Of a DNA stretch of 64,000 nt, positions 8,674 through 17,888 are shown piece after piece. Location of the stretch: the NCBI RefSeq assembly GCF_001741865.1, contig NZ_CP017147.1, forward strand, positions 496,001 through 560,000. Direction: 5' to 3'. The position numbers and the translations under genes were made by a program. How positions within the stretch are numbered: position 1 is the first letter of the stretch; every line of letters starts with the position of its first letter. This stretch comes from Bosea vaviloviae. Its GTDB lineage: Bacteria > Pseudomonadota > Alphaproteobacteria > Rhizobiales > Beijerinckiaceae. Under the pieces are notes generated by a model. It was given only the letters and a program-made list of their open reading frames with translations. It was not told where the DNA came from and ran no database searches.

Positions 8674-9153
8674 AACGCGACCGATCGTGACCGCCCGCCC
8701 TCGCCACCCGGCACGTGACTGCGCCGGGTAGCCTCAGGGCGACGACGAGGCATCTAGAGGCTGTTATCAGCCATGGGGATAGAACGAGTCCTGAACGAAG
8801 CAAGCCCGAATCGCTGACTCGGCTTGAATCCGGTTTCGTTCCCGGCAAGATATCGCGGCTCAGGCAAACGCGGCCACCCTATCTGGAATCGAAGCACCGG
8901 CATCGTTTATCCTCTCGCGCTGCTGATGCGGCCGCCGGCCGCATCGCGCCTCGCTTATTTAAGTCCTTCCCCCGCCGAAACGAGAGGGCGCGCCGCCGCA
9001 CCGGTCAAAATCGCCGTCACATCCCCGGTCGTGATCAACCGGCTGCTCGGACTTGTGCGTGGAAGCCGCATTCAGAATCCCACGAGTGATGGCTCCTTCT
9101 TGACAAAGTAAGGAATATTCCTTACTCCTGCGTCAGGCAAATTGGAGCTCGCC
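8674..9153. other. Intergenic region between helicase and prlF; no gene seen
   Basis: The two start regions are divergent. The left part must carry the helicase promoter. Several short open frames exist in 8700-9110, but they have no recognisable domain and lack convincing ribosome sites. The right end carries the prlF promoter/operator. Confidence 0.5.
9100..9128 (+). promoter_or_regulatory. Promoter with 20-bp palindromic operator of prlF-yhaV
   Basis: TTGACA (9100-9105) is a consensus -35. Directly after it lies a perfect 20-bp palindrome AGTAAGGAATATTCCTTACT (9107-9126), filling the spacer and reaching the -10 region (TACTCC or TTACTC, weak). PrlF-type antitoxins are swapped-hairpin AbrB proteins that repress their own operon (established for the E. 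coli pair), so this palindrome is the likely operator. It ends 27 bp before the ATG. Confidence 0.75.
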
Positions 9154-9486
9154 ATGGCTGCGTTACTGAAGGAAGAGAGCACAATCACGGCGAAGGGACA
9201 GACCACTGTTCCCAAATCTGTCAGGCAGGCTTTGGGCGTCGACTATGGCGATCGCATCGCGTTCTTTGTCGATGAACAACGCCGAGTGTATGTCGAGAAG
9301 GCGGTCGGAGACGTGCCCGATCCAGTTATCGAGAGCTTCCTGGAATTTTTGGCGCGGGACATGGCCAAACACCCGGACAAGTCCGTGATTGCCTTTCCGG
9401 ACGCGCTCCTTGAGCGCGCCGCCGCGTTGACCAAGGGCATGGACGTCGATCTTGACGACGAGATCGAAGGCGAAGTTTCGATCTAG
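9154..9486 (+). CDS. prlF: Type II antitoxin PrlF (SohA), AbrB-like
   Basis: 110 residues. The N-terminus (ESTITAKGQTTVPKSVRQAL, then GVDYGDRIAFFVD) is the AbrB/MazE swapped-hairpin DNA-binding domain with the TITxKGQTTVP signature. The acidic C-terminus (MDVDLDDEIEGEVSI) is the expected toxin-binding part. ATG at 9154 is preferred because GGAG at 9144-9147 sits at the right distance; an in-frame TTG at 9142 overlaps that site. The yhaV toxin gene follows after 2 bp. The pair is probably autoregulated through the palindrome at 9107-9126. Confidence 0.92.
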   Translation: MAALLKEESTITAKGQTTVPKSVRQALGVDYGDRIAFFVDEQRRVYVEKAVGDVPDPVIESFLEFLARDMAKHPDKSVIAFPDALLERAAALTKGMDVDLDDEIEGEVSI

Positions 9487-9488
9487 CC

Positions 9489-9980
9489 ATGCCGACATTC
9501 AATGGCTGGACCATCCTAGCCCACCCGCTTTTGCTCAATCAGTGGACAAAACTGATCGATACAGTCGAGGCGTTAAAGGCGAAGAATCCCGAAAATTATC
9601 AGAAGTCGGCCGACGCCAAGCTTCTGGCAGCCTTGGTCCACCTCATAAACAAGACCGTTCCTTCCGATCCGACGGCAAACATCTACCGGCAGGGATCTAC
9701 ACTCGGCGATGGCCATAAGCACTGGTTTCGAGCGAAATTCGGCAACGGACGGTTCAGACTCTTCTTTCGGTACAGCACTCACGCGAAGGTGATCATCTTC
9801 GCGTGGGTTAATGACGAAACCACACTGCGAACCTATGGCGCGAAGACCGATGCCTATAAGGCTTTTAAGGCGATGCTAAACAATGGCAATCCGCCGGACG
9901 ACTGGGCCTCCCTGCACAAGGAAGCTTCCAATCCCGCGGTTATTGAGAGCATGGAGAAGGCCCTACCGCCAACTCCGTGA
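9489..9980 (+). CDS. yhaV: Type II toxin YhaV (RelE-like mRNA interferase)
   Basis: 163 residues, full length for YhaV. Diagnostic stretches are NGWTILAHPLLLNQW at the N-terminus, YRQGSTLGDGHKHWFRAKFG in the middle, and RLFFRYSTHAKVIIFAWVND with TLRTYGAKTDAYKAF after it. YhaV is a translation-dependent ribonuclease neutralised by PrlF (established in E. coli). It starts 2 bp after the prlF stop, so the two are translationally coupled. It is convergent with the hydrolase gene at 10057. Confidence 0.93.
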   Translation: MPTFNGWTILAHPLLLNQWTKLIDTVEALKAKNPENYQKSADAKLLAALVHLINKTVPSDPTANIYRQGSTLGDGHKHWFRAKFGNGRFRLFFRYSTHAKVIIFAWVNDETTLRTYGAKTDAYKAFKAMLNNGNPPDDWASLHKEASNPAVIESMEKALPPTP

Positions 9981-10056
9981 CGTGCAAGGGCGCCAAAAAG
10001 GTCAGCAACTGGGCCATTCGGATTGACGTGTTCCATGCTCAAATCCGAATAGCCGA

Positions 10057-10944
10057 TCAGCCGAAGACGTCGACGAACACCTGCGCCGCCTCATCGGGCG
10101 CCTCGACATGCACGAAATGCCCGGCGCTCTCGCAGAAGGTGACCTTGGCCTCGTCGAAATGCTCCGGCACGAAAGCCGCCCATTCCGATTTCAGGATCGG
10201 GTCGTGCCGGCCCCAATGCACCCGCGTCGGCTGGTGGATCCGCACCGATGGCGGTGCGTGGCCGTCGATCGCCGCCAGCCGCAGCGCGTTCTGGCTGCGA
10301 TACCAGTCGAACCCGCCGCGCAGATTGCCGGGCTTCATGAAATTGTCGACCCAGGACTCGAAGGCCGGCTCGAAGGCATCCTTGCGGTGGCACCAATGCG
10401 TCAAGAAATGCCCGAGATAGAGCGAGCAGGCCTCGCGGCTCGACCCCACCAGCGCCTCGGCCAGGCCAAGCTGCTGGAACGCCTGGTACCAGACCTCGTT
10501 GACATGCCCGTCATGGACCCAACGCCCACCGACGCTCGCTGTGGGACAATTGAAGAACAGCAAGCGCTCGACCGCTTGCGGATGCCGGCGCGCCAGCGCC
10601 TGCGCTGCATAGGCCCCGACATCATGGCCGACGACGCCGACAGAATCGAGATCCAGCGCATGCAGCAGCGCGGCCATGTCATCGGCATGGCAATTGGCGC
10701 CGACATCGCTACGCGGCGCCGCCGCCTTGGCACTGTCGCCAAAACCGCGCAGATCGGGCGCGATCAATCGAAAATCGCCATGCAGACGATTGATCAGCGG
10801 CAACCAGGTCGCCCAGAACTCCGGCCAGCCATGCAGCAGCAGAACAGGCGGGCCATCGCCGATCTCGGCGACATGCAGCACGGTGTCGCGAACGGCGAGC
10901 TGGCGATGGCGCAGGCCCGGCGGAGCGGTGAAGTCGCTGGTCAT
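10057..10944 (-). CDS. Alpha/beta hydrolase, epoxide hydrolase / haloalkane dehalogenase-like
   Basis: 295 residues, cytosolic. The oxyanion motif is HGWPE ([10 protein letters not shown]), the nucleophile elbow GHDVGA with Asp as nucleophile, the acid region WGRHDP, and the catalytic His is in [14 protein letters not shown]. An Asp nucleophile with HGWPE indicates epoxide hydrolases or fluoroacetate-dehalogenase-like enzymes rather than Ser esterases. The substrate cannot be told from sequence by eye. It stands alone between yhaV (convergent) and a 145-bp gap before the DUF3108 gene. Confidence 0.85.
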   Translation of the reverse strand: MTSDFTAPPGLRHRQLAVRDTVLHVAEIGDGPPVLLLHGWPEFWATWLPLINRLHGDFRLIAPDLRGFGDSAKAAAPRSDVGANCHADDMAALLHALDLDSVGVVGHDVGAYAAQALARRHPQAVERLLFFNCPTASVGGRWVHDGHVNEVWYQAFQQLGLAEALVGSSREACSLYLGHFLTHWCHRKDAFEPAFESWVDNFMKPGNLRGGFDWYRSQNALRLAAIDGHAPPSVRIHQPTRVHWGRHDPILKSEWAAFVPEHFDEAKVTFCESAGHFVHVEAPDEAAQVFVDVFG

Positions 10945-11089
10945 GGCGTCTTTCTGGCGCAGGCAGTGGCGTCAGGGTAATGCCGGCTCCGGCGCCGCCG
11001 CAATCGGCTGCGGAGCATGACGCCCTTGTGGCGTCGGTTCTCCACAGGCGGCTGGAGCGCGCTCACCCGAAGGCAGCGCGCCTAGAGAC

Positions 11090-11932
11090 TCAATTTCCGG
11101 CAGTGCTTGCCGTCACGCCCGGATCGACCTTGAAGCTCGAGGCTTCGACCACGGCGGTACCGATCATCGTCTTCACCGAAATGCGCACCGGGACCATCAC
11201 ATTCGTCCCCGCCACCGGCGCGAGCCAGACGCTGATGTCCTTGTTCTCGGCCATGAACTTGGTGCTGGGCCGCAGCGCCCTGTGGCCGGCGATCGGCACA
11301 TAGCGCACCTGGCAGACCGCGACCGGGCCACCATAACCTTCCAGCTTGACCTCCCGGGAGCCGGCATAGCTCATCTTGATGTCATAGCGCGCCGCACCGT
11401 CGAAGATCGGCAGCGTGCGGTTGCAGGCGCTCGCGCTGCCGCCCTTGCCGTCGACAGGCATCAGGAAGGCGCTGAGCGGGTCCAGGATATTGCGCTTGTG
11501 GCTGTCCGCCAGGGGTACGCGGTCCGGCTTGAAGTCGATCGGCGGAACGATCTCGATCGCCTGGACATTGCCGCCACCGAGCGCCATGCGCACAGTCCGG
11601 CTCTCGCTGGAGCTGGCGGAGCTGATCGCGAAGGTCGCCGCCATCGGCTTGCCGGCACTCATATTGCCGGTCGCCGCGCCCGAGCCGCGCCCGCCGGTGA
11701 AGCCGCCGACCAATCCGGTCAGCTTCGCCACGATGTCGAGCTTGTAGCCGCTGGAATCGACGCCACCGCTGAGATTCGCCGTGCCGAGCGTCAATCCCAG
11801 CAGCGAGACCTGGTATTTTGCGTCGAGAGAGGCAGCCTGCGCCGGCAGGCTGGTCGCCGCCAGCATTGCGACAAAAGACAACCCGGCGACGAATGACAAC
11901 CCGGCCAGGGACGGTGCGATGGCGGGTTTCAT
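11090..11932 (-). CDS. DUF3108 domain periplasmic protein
   Basis: 280 residues. ATG at 11932 is chosen because GGAGGAAACGG lies directly upstream; a longer open frame reaches 12007 but would place a basic leader before the signal peptide. The signal peptide runs MKPAIAPSLAGLSFVAGLSF... to the AQA cleavage site. The mature part (YQVSLLGLTLGTANLSG..., then DPLSAFLMPV and CNRTLPIFDGAARYDI) matches the DUF3108 beta-barrel-like proteins common in Proteobacteria, which have no settled function. It is divergent from rpmB. Confidence 0.85.
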   Translation of the reverse strand: MKPAIAPSLAGLSFVAGLSFVAMLAATSLPAQAASLDAKYQVSLLGLTLGTANLSGGVDSSGYKLDIVAKLTGLVGGFTGGRGSGAATGNMSAGKPMAATFAISSASSSESRTVRMALGGGNVQAIEIVPPIDFKPDRVPLADSHKRNILDPLSAFLMPVDGKGGSASACNRTLPIFDGAARYDIKMSYAGSREVKLEGYGGPVAVCQVRYVPIAGHRALRPSTKFMAENKDISVWLAPVAGTNVMVPVRISVKTMIGTAVVEASSFKVDPGVTASTAGN

Positions 11933-12083
11933 CCGTTTCCTCCGAGCTTGGGGTATGGTTTGCAATGCACTGCGAATCGGTCTGAATCGTGACCTGTTTC
12001 GCGGCATTTGGCGAGCCGCGCGCCAGCCCGACGTCTCGCTAGTGCCGATATCGGCAACAGCGCACTGACGCCGACGAGTTCTC

Positions 12084-12112
12084 CTTGACGCCGCCGCCCG
12101 CCTTGGCTATGG
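12084..12112 (+). promoter_or_regulatory. Predicted sigma-70 promoter of rpmB
   Basis: CTTGAC (12084-12089), a 17-bp spacer and CTATGG (12107-12112) closely match the alphaproteobacterial housekeeping consensus CTTGAC-N17-CTATAT. It lies about 97 bp before the rpmB ATG. Called by eye. Confidence 0.6.
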
Positions 12113-12208
12113 AACCGCGACTTCAATTTGACTTCCGGTGCTCATGTCCGGCACGTCGCGTGTCGGCATTTTTATTTGAGCGAACCGGTTGCAGCAAGGA
12201 ACGATGAC

Positions 12209-12496
12209 ATGGCCCGCCGTTGCGAACTGACCGGGAAAGGTACCCTGACCGGGCACCTCGTCAGCCACTCGAACCGCAAGACCAAGACGGTTTTCCGTCC
12301 CAACCTCGTGCAGGTCACGCTGCAGTCGGATGCGCTGGGCCGTTCGGTTCGCCTGCGCGTCTCGGCCAATGCCCTGCGTACGGTCGACCATCGCGGCGGC
12401 CTCGACGCCTTCCTGGTCAAGGCTCCGGCCGCCGACCTTTCGGTTGGCGCCCTGACCCTGAAGCGCGACATCGAGAAGAAGCTCGCCACCGCCTGA
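12209..12496 (+). CDS. rpmB: 50S ribosomal protein L28
   Basis: 95 residues: [20 protein letters not shown], then [34 protein letters not shown] and a Lys-rich C-terminus. This is the L28 pattern, with the longer C-terminus usual in Alphaproteobacteria. The ATG at 12209 is preceded by AAGGA (12195-12200). It is a monocistronic unit with its own promoter and a strong terminator at 12541-12563. Confidence 0.97.
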   Translation: MARRCELTGKGTLTGHLVSHSNRKTKTVFRPNLVQVTLQSDALGRSVRLRVSANALRTVDHRGGLDAFLVKAPAADLSVGALTLKRDIEKKLATA

Positions 12497-12540
12497 GCGG
12501 GCTTTCTTTTCGGATTGCGAGAGTCTTCACGATTGAATGA

Positions 12541-12563
12541 AGCGGCCGCGAGGCCGCTTTTTT
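12541..12563 (+). terminator. Rho-independent terminator of rpmB
   Basis: AGCGGCC-GCGA-GGCCGCT is followed by six T. It is 45 bp past the rpmB stop and lies between convergent genes. Confidence 0.92.
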
Positions 12564-12587
12564 CGTTTGGGCTTTCGCCTGGCCCCC

Positions 12588-13592
12588 TCAAACCAACTCG
12601 AATTCCAGCAGGATCGTCCGCTGCAGGAATGAGAAATTATCGTCCGAGATCAGGCTCAGGATGGTCTTGCCCTGATCCAGATGGACGGACAATCCCTCCA
12701 TATTATCGATCTCCTGGCCGAGATCGGCCTCGATCAGATAGGGTCCGTCGAGCACCGCTCCGGGCTTGATCCCTGCCCCCGCGATCCGGCGGATGCGCAT
12801 GCCGACGCCGCGCAGCGAGCGATACCAGCGCTCCAGCACCAGCATGTCGCCGCCGGGCAGGAAGGCGAGGTCGGTAATGTCGAAGCCGTCATGGCGCGCG
12901 AGCTGGAACAGGCCCGGCTGCCGGCCGCCGAGGATGATGCCCAACGTCGGGTCGTTCTCGCCGCCTGAACGCTCGGCGATGGCGACGAGCGCGCCCGCAA
13001 GCGGATGGCCGGTTGGCGCGACGCCGATCGCCTCCAGCCCGCGATTGCTCGGCAGACGCTTGACCTCGCGCTGCATCGACACGGTACGGGCGCGCGCCGC
13101 GACGCCTTCCTTGGCCCAGTCGAAGCGCAGGATGTCATGCGTCCGCTCGACGCCGATATAGGCGACGCCGTCCGCGATCGTCAGGCTCTCCGTGTCGTAA
13201 TAGCGAGAACGGTGCAGCGGCTTGCCGGACGCTCCCAGGATGGGCGCAAGCTCCGCCCCGTCGAGCGCGACGATGCGACCGCCTTGGGAGCGCGGCTTCG
13301 CCGTCAGCCAGAAACCGTTATCCGTGATGGAGACCAGCTCAGCCCCGCTGGGAGAGCGCCACAATCCGGAAAAACCGCCGAAGCGCGGATGGTTTGCGGT
13401 CAGGACGAGCCCGCTGCGAAAATTCAATTGGCCGAAGCGTGTCTTCTCGGGGCTACGCGGCTCGAACGCCTTGATCGGGCGGGCCGAGATCGCAATCGGG
13501 ACACGGGTCTGTTCAGGCGACTGCGCGAGAGCGGGCGGAACGAGGCCGAGCGAGGCGAGCCCAGCCAAGGCGCGACGGCGCGTCAGACGCAT
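12588..13592 (-). CDS. Esterase-like activity of phytase family protein (secreted)
   Basis: 334 residues from ATG at 13592. The N-terminus MRLTRRRALAGLASLGLVPP...ALAQ has paired Arg before a hydrophobic stretch and looks like a Tat-type signal peptide. The mature part (FSGLWRSPSGAELVSITDNG, RYYDTESLTI, SNRGLEAIGVAP, FDITDLAFLPGGDMLVLERW, GQEIDNMEGLSVH) follows the PF13449 six-bladed beta-propeller pattern. The family has phytase/esterase-like folds, but substrates are mostly unknown. A longer open frame to 13658 would read into a palindromic repeat and is rejected as the start. Confidence 0.85.
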   Translation of the reverse strand: MRLTRRRALAGLASLGLVPPALAQSPEQTRVPIAISARPIKAFEPRSPEKTRFGQLNFRSGLVLTANHPRFGGFSGLWRSPSGAELVSITDNGFWLTAKPRSQGGRIVALDGAELAPILGASGKPLHRSRYYDTESLTIADGVAYIGVERTHDILRFDWAKEGVAARARTVSMQREVKRLPSNRGLEAIGVAPTGHPLAGALVAIAERSGGENDPTLGIILGGRQPGLFQLARHDGFDITDLAFLPGGDMLVLERWYRSLRGVGMRIRRIAGAGIKPGAVLDGPYLIEADLGQEIDNMEGLSVHLDQGKTILSLISDDNFSFLQRTILLEFELV

Positions 13593-13618
13593 GGGCCGTT
13601 GCCGCCATATCCTGAAAG

Positions 13619-13990
13619 CGCGCGGGGAACCCCTCTCCTGCGTTGAAGTCGGATCCATCCGACTTCAACACTCAGAGTGCTGAATCCGGGTGTACCCGGG
13701 TTCAGTTGAGAGGGGCAGGGGTGAGGTGTCGGCCCCTGGACAAGTTGCCTAACGACCTTGCCGTCATTGCGAGCGTAGCGAAGCAATCCAGGAGGGCTCG
13801 CTCTACGTCCTCTGGATTGCTTCGCTACGCTCGCAATGACGATGGAGCAGCGATCAGGTACAGCCAAATCGTCAAACGGCCGACCCTTCACCCTGCCCTC
13901 TCCCACCAATCTCGGGCTTGCCCGAGATTGGCATCGATCATGATCCAAGTCGGAAACATCCGACTTGGATTGGAGAGGGTTCCCCGCGCC
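13619..13990. repeat. 372-bp composite inverted repeat with nested hairpins
   Basis: The outer ends are inverted copies: CGCGGGGAACCCCTCTCC at the left (13621-13638) and GGAGAGGGTTCCCCGCGC at the right (13972-13989). Inside are perfect or near-perfect hairpins: TTGAAGTCGGA/TCCGACTTCAA (13643-13668), TGAATCCGGG/CCCGGGTTCA (13681-13704), CCAATCTCGGGC/GCCCGAGATTGG (13906-13931) and TCCAAGTCGGA/TCCGACTTGGA (13944-13969). GGGGCAGGGGTGAG near 13712 and CTTCACCCTGCCCTC near 13887 also pair. A family A repeat (13762-13841) forms the centre. No coding sequence is seen. It lies between cobT (3' end) and the esterase gene (5' end). Confidence 0.8.
13762..13841. repeat. Dispersed palindromic repeat, family A, copy 2
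   Basis: CGTCATTGCGAGCGTAGCGA with GAAGCAATCCAG pairs with CTGGATTGCTTCGCTACGCT and CGCAATGACG, giving a nearly perfect 80-bp palindrome at the heart of the composite repeat 13619-13990. Confidence 0.9.
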
Positions 13991-14013
13991 TGTCCATGCA
14001 GCCGGCGAGGCTT

Positions 14014-15912
14014 TCACTGCAGACGCCGCGATCCGCGCGATTTCGTCGCCAGCCCGGCATCCTCCTCGAAGAGCTCCGCCAGCTTCTCGGTCATCACGCC
14101 GCCGAGCTCCTCGGCATCGACGATGGTGACGGCGCGACGGTAATAGCGCGTGACGTCATGGCCGATGCCGATGGCGATCAGCTCGACCGGCGAACGCGTC
14201 TCGATCTCGGCGATGATATGGCGCAGATGCCGTTCGAGATAATTGCCGGCATTGACCGAAAGCGTTGAGTCGTCGACCGGCGCGCCGTCAGAGATCACCA
14301 TCAGGATCTTGCGCTGCTCGGGCCGCGCCAGCAGGCGCTTATGCGCCCAATCCAGCGCCTCGCCGTCGATATTCTCCTTGAGCAGCCCCTCACGCATCAT
14401 CAGCCCGAGATTCTTCCGCGCGCGCCGCCAGGGCGCATCTGCCGCCTTGTAGATGATGTGCCTGAGATCGTTGAGACGGCCGGGAGCCGCCGGCTTGCCC
14501 GATTGCAGCCAGGCTTCGCGCGAAAGCCCGCCCTTCCAGGCCCGCGTGGTGAAGCCCAGAAGCTCGACCTTGACGCCACAGCGCTCCAGCGTGCGCGCCA
14601 GGATATCGGCGCAGGTCGCCGCGACCGTGATCGGCCGGCCGCGCATCGAGCCGGAATTGTCGATCAGCAGTGTCACCACCGTATCGCGGAAATTCACGTC
14701 CGATTCCTGCCGGAAGGAGAGCGGCTGGTAGGGATCGATGATGATGCGAGGCAGGCGGGCGGGGTCGAGCGCGCCCTCCTCCAGGTCGAACTGCCAGGAG
14801 CGGTTCTGCTGCGCCATCAGCCGGCGCTGGAGCCGGTTGGCGAGGCGGGCCACCACGCCCTGGAGATGGGCGAGCTGCTTGTCGAGATAAGCCCGCAGCC
14901 GCGTCAGCTCCTCGGCGTCGCAGAGCTCCTCGGCCGTGACGACCTCGTCGAATTTCTGCGTATAGGCCTTGTAGTCCGTCACCGGGCGGTCGTTCGGCTT
15001 GCCCTCACGCGGACGCGGCGCCTCGCCGGCTTCGTCGGACTCGGAATTTTCGTCCTCGTCCTCCCAATCGCCGGCCGGCGCGTCGCTCGCCTCGGAAGCG
15101 CCCTCCTGCAATTCCTCGGTCGCGTCGTCGCTGACCTCGACCTCGGAACGCTCGCCCTGGCTCTCCTGCTCGGCCTCGCCGTCCTGCTGTTGCTGATCGT
15201 CGGAGGACTGGTCCTGGTTGTCCTCGTCCTGCTCGTCATCCTGGCCCTGGCTCGTCTGCTCGGCCATGTCGAGCGAAGCCAGCATGTCGCGCACGGTCCG
15301 GGCGAAGCCGCGCTGATCCTCGACGGATTTCGCCAGACGGTCGAGATCGGCCCCGGCCTTGGCCTCGATCTGTTCGCGCCAGAGATCGACCAGCTTCTCG
15401 GCGGCTTTCGGCGGCTTCAGCCCGGTCAGGCGCTCGCGCACCATCAAGGCGAGCGCATCTTCCAGCGGCGCATCGGCGCGATCGGTGATCTCCTCATAGC
15501 GCCCGCCGCGATGGTAGCGGTCCTCCAGCATGGCGCTGATGTTGCCGGCCATGCCGCTCATCCGGCGTGAGCCGACGCATTCGACGCGCGACTGCTCGAC
15601 GGCGTCGAACACGGCGCGCGCCGCATCGCCCTCCGGCGCGGCGCGGCGATGCACGGTCGCGTCATGGCAGGCAAGCCTGAGCGCCATCGAATCGGCATGG
15701 CCGCGCAGGATCGCGACATCCTGGGCGGTGAGCTTGCGCGGCGGCTCGGGCAGGCGGGCGCGCTCGCCGACGAGCGAGGGTTTGTCGGCCGCGAAGACGA
15801 TCTCCATCTCGGGCTTGCGCGCGATCGCCTTCATCGCGCCCGAAATCGCGCGCTTCAGCGGCTCCGCTGGCGCTTCCTTGGTCTGGCCGGGCTTGCGATT
15901 GGAGATGCTCAT
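14014..15912 (-). CDS. cobT: Aerobic cobaltochelatase subunit CobT
   Basis: 632 residues from ATG at 15912, whose A and T overlap the TGA of the upstream GNAT gene (ATGA). The N-terminal third holds the CobT domain ([40 protein letters not shown]). A long acidic Glu/Asp/Gln/Ser-rich linker follows. The C-terminal third is a von Willebrand A domain with MIDAS motif DNSGSM ([20 protein letters not shown]). CobT and CobS form the ATP-driven chaperone for CobN, which inserts cobalt into hydrogenobyrinic acid diamide (established). CobN itself is not in the window. An in-frame extension upstream to 16155 lies inside the GNAT gene and is not supported. Confidence 0.95.
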   Translation of the reverse strand: MSISNRKPGQTKEAPAEPLKRAISGAMKAIARKPEMEIVFAADKPSLVGERARLPEPPRKLTAQDVAILRGHADSMALRLACHDATVHRRAAPEGDAARAVFDAVEQSRVECVGSRRMSGMAGNISAMLEDRYHRGGRYEEITDRADAPLEDALALMVRERLTGLKPPKAAEKLVDLWREQIEAKAGADLDRLAKSVEDQRGFARTVRDMLASLDMAEQTSQGQDDEQDEDNQDQSSDDQQQQDGEAEQESQGERSEVEVSDDATEELQEGASEASDAPAGDWEDEDENSESDEAGEAPRPREGKPNDRPVTDYKAYTQKFDEVVTAEELCDAEELTRLRAYLDKQLAHLQGVVARLANRLQRRLMAQQNRSWQFDLEEGALDPARLPRIIIDPYQPLSFRQESDVNFRDTVVTLLIDNSGSMRGRPITVAATCADILARTLERCGVKVELLGFTTRAWKGGLSREAWLQSGKPAAPGRLNDLRHIIYKAADAPWRRARKNLGLMMREGLLKENIDGEALDWAHKRLLARPEQRKILMVISDGAPVDDSTLSVNAGNYLERHLRHIIAEIETRSPVELIAIGIGHDVTRYYRRAVTIVDAEELGGVMTEKLAELFEEDAGLATKSRGSRRLQ

Positions 15913-16331
15913 AGCGCCTTCGTGAAGTGATGAATGCGATGACCGGCTACGGGATAGTCCTCCATCCGGCCGCATTCGCGATAGCCCAGCCGAGGATAGA
16001 AATCCGGCGCCTGAAGGCTCATCGTGCTCAGATAGACACCGCGTGCGCCATGATCCCGCGCGGTTTGTTCGGCTTGCACCACCAGCGCCTCGCCCAAGCC
16101 GGCACCGCGATGGTCCCCATCGACCCAGAGCAGGTCGACATGGAGCCATTCCCATTTCAACTCGCCGACGAGGCCGCCGACGATCGCGCCGCTCTCGTCG
16201 CGCAAGCTGATCGCGAGCGGCTTCGTGTTGCGCGGACCGATCTTTGCTTCGTTATAAGCGGACAGGCCGCACAGAACCGCGTTGCGCGTCTCGTCCTGGC
16301 TCGGTTCGACGACGATCGCGACCATCTTCAC
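15909..16331 (-). CDS. GNAT family N-acetyltransferase
   Basis: 140 residues. The acetyl-CoA-binding segment is [20 protein letters not shown] (the R/Q-x-x-G-x-G/A loop as HRGAGLG), followed by [20 protein letters not shown], the usual C-terminal beta-bulge element. The acceptor is unknown. It is coupled to cobT by an ATGA overlap and follows the GFA gene by 2 bp, so it is cotranscribed in the cobS-GFA-GNAT-cobT operon. ATG at 16325 (MVAIVVEP) is an alternative start two codons in. Confidence 0.85.
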   Translation of the reverse strand: MKMVAIVVEPSQDETRNAVLCGLSAYNEAKIGPRNTKPLAISLRDESGAIVGGLVGELKWEWLHVDLLWVDGDHRGAGLGEALVVQAEQTARDHGARGVYLSTMSLQAPDFYPRLGYRECGRMEDYPVAGHRIHHFTKAL

Positions 16332-16333
16332 TC

Positions 16334-16690
16334 CTAGCGCGAACGCCCATCATACGGTGCCGGCTGCAACTCGGCCGGCTCGACGCCGCTCAGGCAGCGC
16401 GCATTGATCGCGATCATCGGCGTGCCATCCGGCGAACTGGCGCGCGCGAAGGATTCGACGCCGCAGGTCTCGCAGAACAGATGCTGGATCTTCTGCGTGT
16501 TGAAGCGGTACTCGGTCAGCGCGTCCTCGCCCTTCAGCAGGGTGAAGTTTTGCGCCGGACTGAAGGCCAGCACCGAGCCGCGGCGCTGGCAATAGGAGCA
16601 GTTGCAGGTGATCGTCTTGTCGAGATCGACTTCGACCTCATAGGCGACGCGCCCGCAATGGCAGCTTCCCTCGTAGCGCGCGCTCGCCAT
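16334..16690 (-). CDS. GFA family (glutathione-dependent formaldehyde-activating-like) zinc protein
   Basis: 118 residues with the zinc ligands of the GFA/DUF636 fold: GSCHCGRVAYEV, then CNCSYCQRRG and FCETCGVESFAR. GFA-like proteins carry two zinc sites; the original formaldehyde role does not hold for most members, so the function is left open. It sits 15 bp downstream of cobS and 2 bp before the GNAT gene, on the same strand. A link to cobalt chelation is not established. Confidence 0.88.
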   Translation of the reverse strand: MASARYEGSCHCGRVAYEVEVDLDKTITCNCSYCQRRGSVLAFSPAQNFTLLKGEDALTEYRFNTQKIQHLFCETCGVESFARASSPDGTPMIAINARCLSGVEPAELQPAPYDGRSR

Positions 16691-16705
16691 GACCGTCCGC
16701 TCCTG

Positions 16706-17689
16706 TCAGCTCAGCACCACGTTCACCGCGCTCTCCGGCAGTTCCTTGCCGAAGGAGCGCTGGAAGAATTCGGCCACCAGCGTGCGCTCCATCTCGTCGC
16801 ATTTGTTCAGGAACGTCACCCGGAAGGCGAAGCCGACATCGCCGAAGATCGCGGCGTTCTCGGCCCAGGTGATCACGGTACGCGGGCTCATCACGGTCGA
16901 GAGATCGCCGTTCATGAAGGCGTTGCGGGTGAGATCGGCGACGCGGACCATCTTGTTGACGATGTCCTTGCCCTCCGGCGAGGCCTGATAGTGCTTCGAC
17001 TTGGCGAGCACGATCGCGACTTCATTGTCGTGAGGCAGGTAGTTCAGCGTGGTCACGATCGACCAGCGGTCCATCTGGCCCTGGTTGATCTGCTGCGTGC
17101 CGTGATAGAGGCCCGACGTGTCGCCCAGGCCGACCGTATTGGCGGTGGCGAAGAGGCGGAAGCAAGGATGCGGACGGATGACGCGCTTCTGGTCGAGCAG
17201 CGTCAGCTTGCCGGACTGCTCGAGCACGCGCTGGATCACGAACATCACATCGGGACGGCCGGCGTCATATTCGTCGAAGACCAGCGCGATGTTGTTCTGC
17301 AAGGCCCAGGGCAGGATGCCGTCCTGGAACTCGGTGATCTGCTTGCCTTCCTTCAGCACGATCGCGTCCTTGCCGACGAGATCGAGCCGGGAGACGTGGC
17401 TGTCGAGGTTGACGCGCACGCAGGGCCAGTTCAGGCGCGCGGCGACCTGCTCGATATGGGTCGATTTTCCGGTGCCGTGATAGCCCGAGATCATCACGCG
17501 GCGGTTATGCGCAAAACCGGCCAGGATCGCGATCGTGGTGTCGCGGTCGAAGCGGTAATCCGGATCGAAATCGGGAACATGCGCCTCCGCCTTGGAATAG
17601 GCCGGCACTTCGAGGTCTGAATCAATCCCGAAGGTCTGACGCACCGACAACTTCATGTCGGGAAGGCCTTGGGCGGTCGTCGTCGTCAT
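16706..17689 (-). CDS. cobS: Aerobic cobaltochelatase subunit CobS (AAA+ ATPase)
   Basis: 327 residues from ATG at 17689 ([20 protein letters not shown]). Walker A is GYHGTGKST ([20 protein letters not shown]), Walker [11 protein letters not shown], and the sensor region is [20 protein letters not shown]. This is the MoxR-like AAA+ motor of the CobNST chelatase in aerobic cobalamin synthesis (established). The open frame extends to 17740, but the conserved N-terminus starts at 17689. It is first gene of the operon with GFA, GNAT and cobT; the 199 bp upstream show no cobalamin riboswitch that I can recognise. Confidence 0.95.
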   Translation of the reverse strand: MTTTTAQGLPDMKLSVRQTFGIDSDLEVPAYSKAEAHVPDFDPDYRFDRDTTIAILAGFAHNRRVMISGYHGTGKSTHIEQVAARLNWPCVRVNLDSHVSRLDLVGKDAIVLKEGKQITEFQDGILPWALQNNIALVFDEYDAGRPDVMFVIQRVLEQSGKLTLLDQKRVIRPHPCFRLFATANTVGLGDTSGLYHGTQQINQGQMDRWSIVTTLNYLPHDNEVAIVLAKSKHYQASPEGKDIVNKMVRVADLTRNAFMNGDLSTVMSPRTVITWAENAAIFGDVGFAFRVTFLNKCDEMERTLVAEFFQRSFGKELPESAVNVVLS

Positions 17690-17888
17690 CTGGCTGTCTC
17701 CGGGCATGGGACAGGTCCGGGAGAGGACCGGTTGTCCCAAGAGCCGACCGAAAAGGGAGGCGTACGCTGTCTAACTAAAGCGAAAGACCGGCAGCGGCAA
17801 TTCGCAAACCGCCGGGGCGGGAATTCCCGGCAGACATGTCGGATTCGCAATCGACATGCCAGCAGGGCCGTTCGTGCGAAGAAAACGC

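Noticed and set aside
8715..9111. Two overlapping plus-strand open frames upstream of prlF
   Set aside because: Arg/Ser-rich translations without family resemblance and without ribosome sites; the region carries promoters instead.
13593..13658. Earlier ATG for the phytase-like esterase
   Set aside because: It would place a palindromic repeat at the 5' end and bury the Tat-like signal peptide; ATG at 13592 is better.
17690..17888. Cobalamin riboswitch upstream of cobS
   Set aside because: I looked for a B12-box-like element and found none by eye; the 199 bp hold no recognisable riboswitch core. A covariance-model scan could test this.
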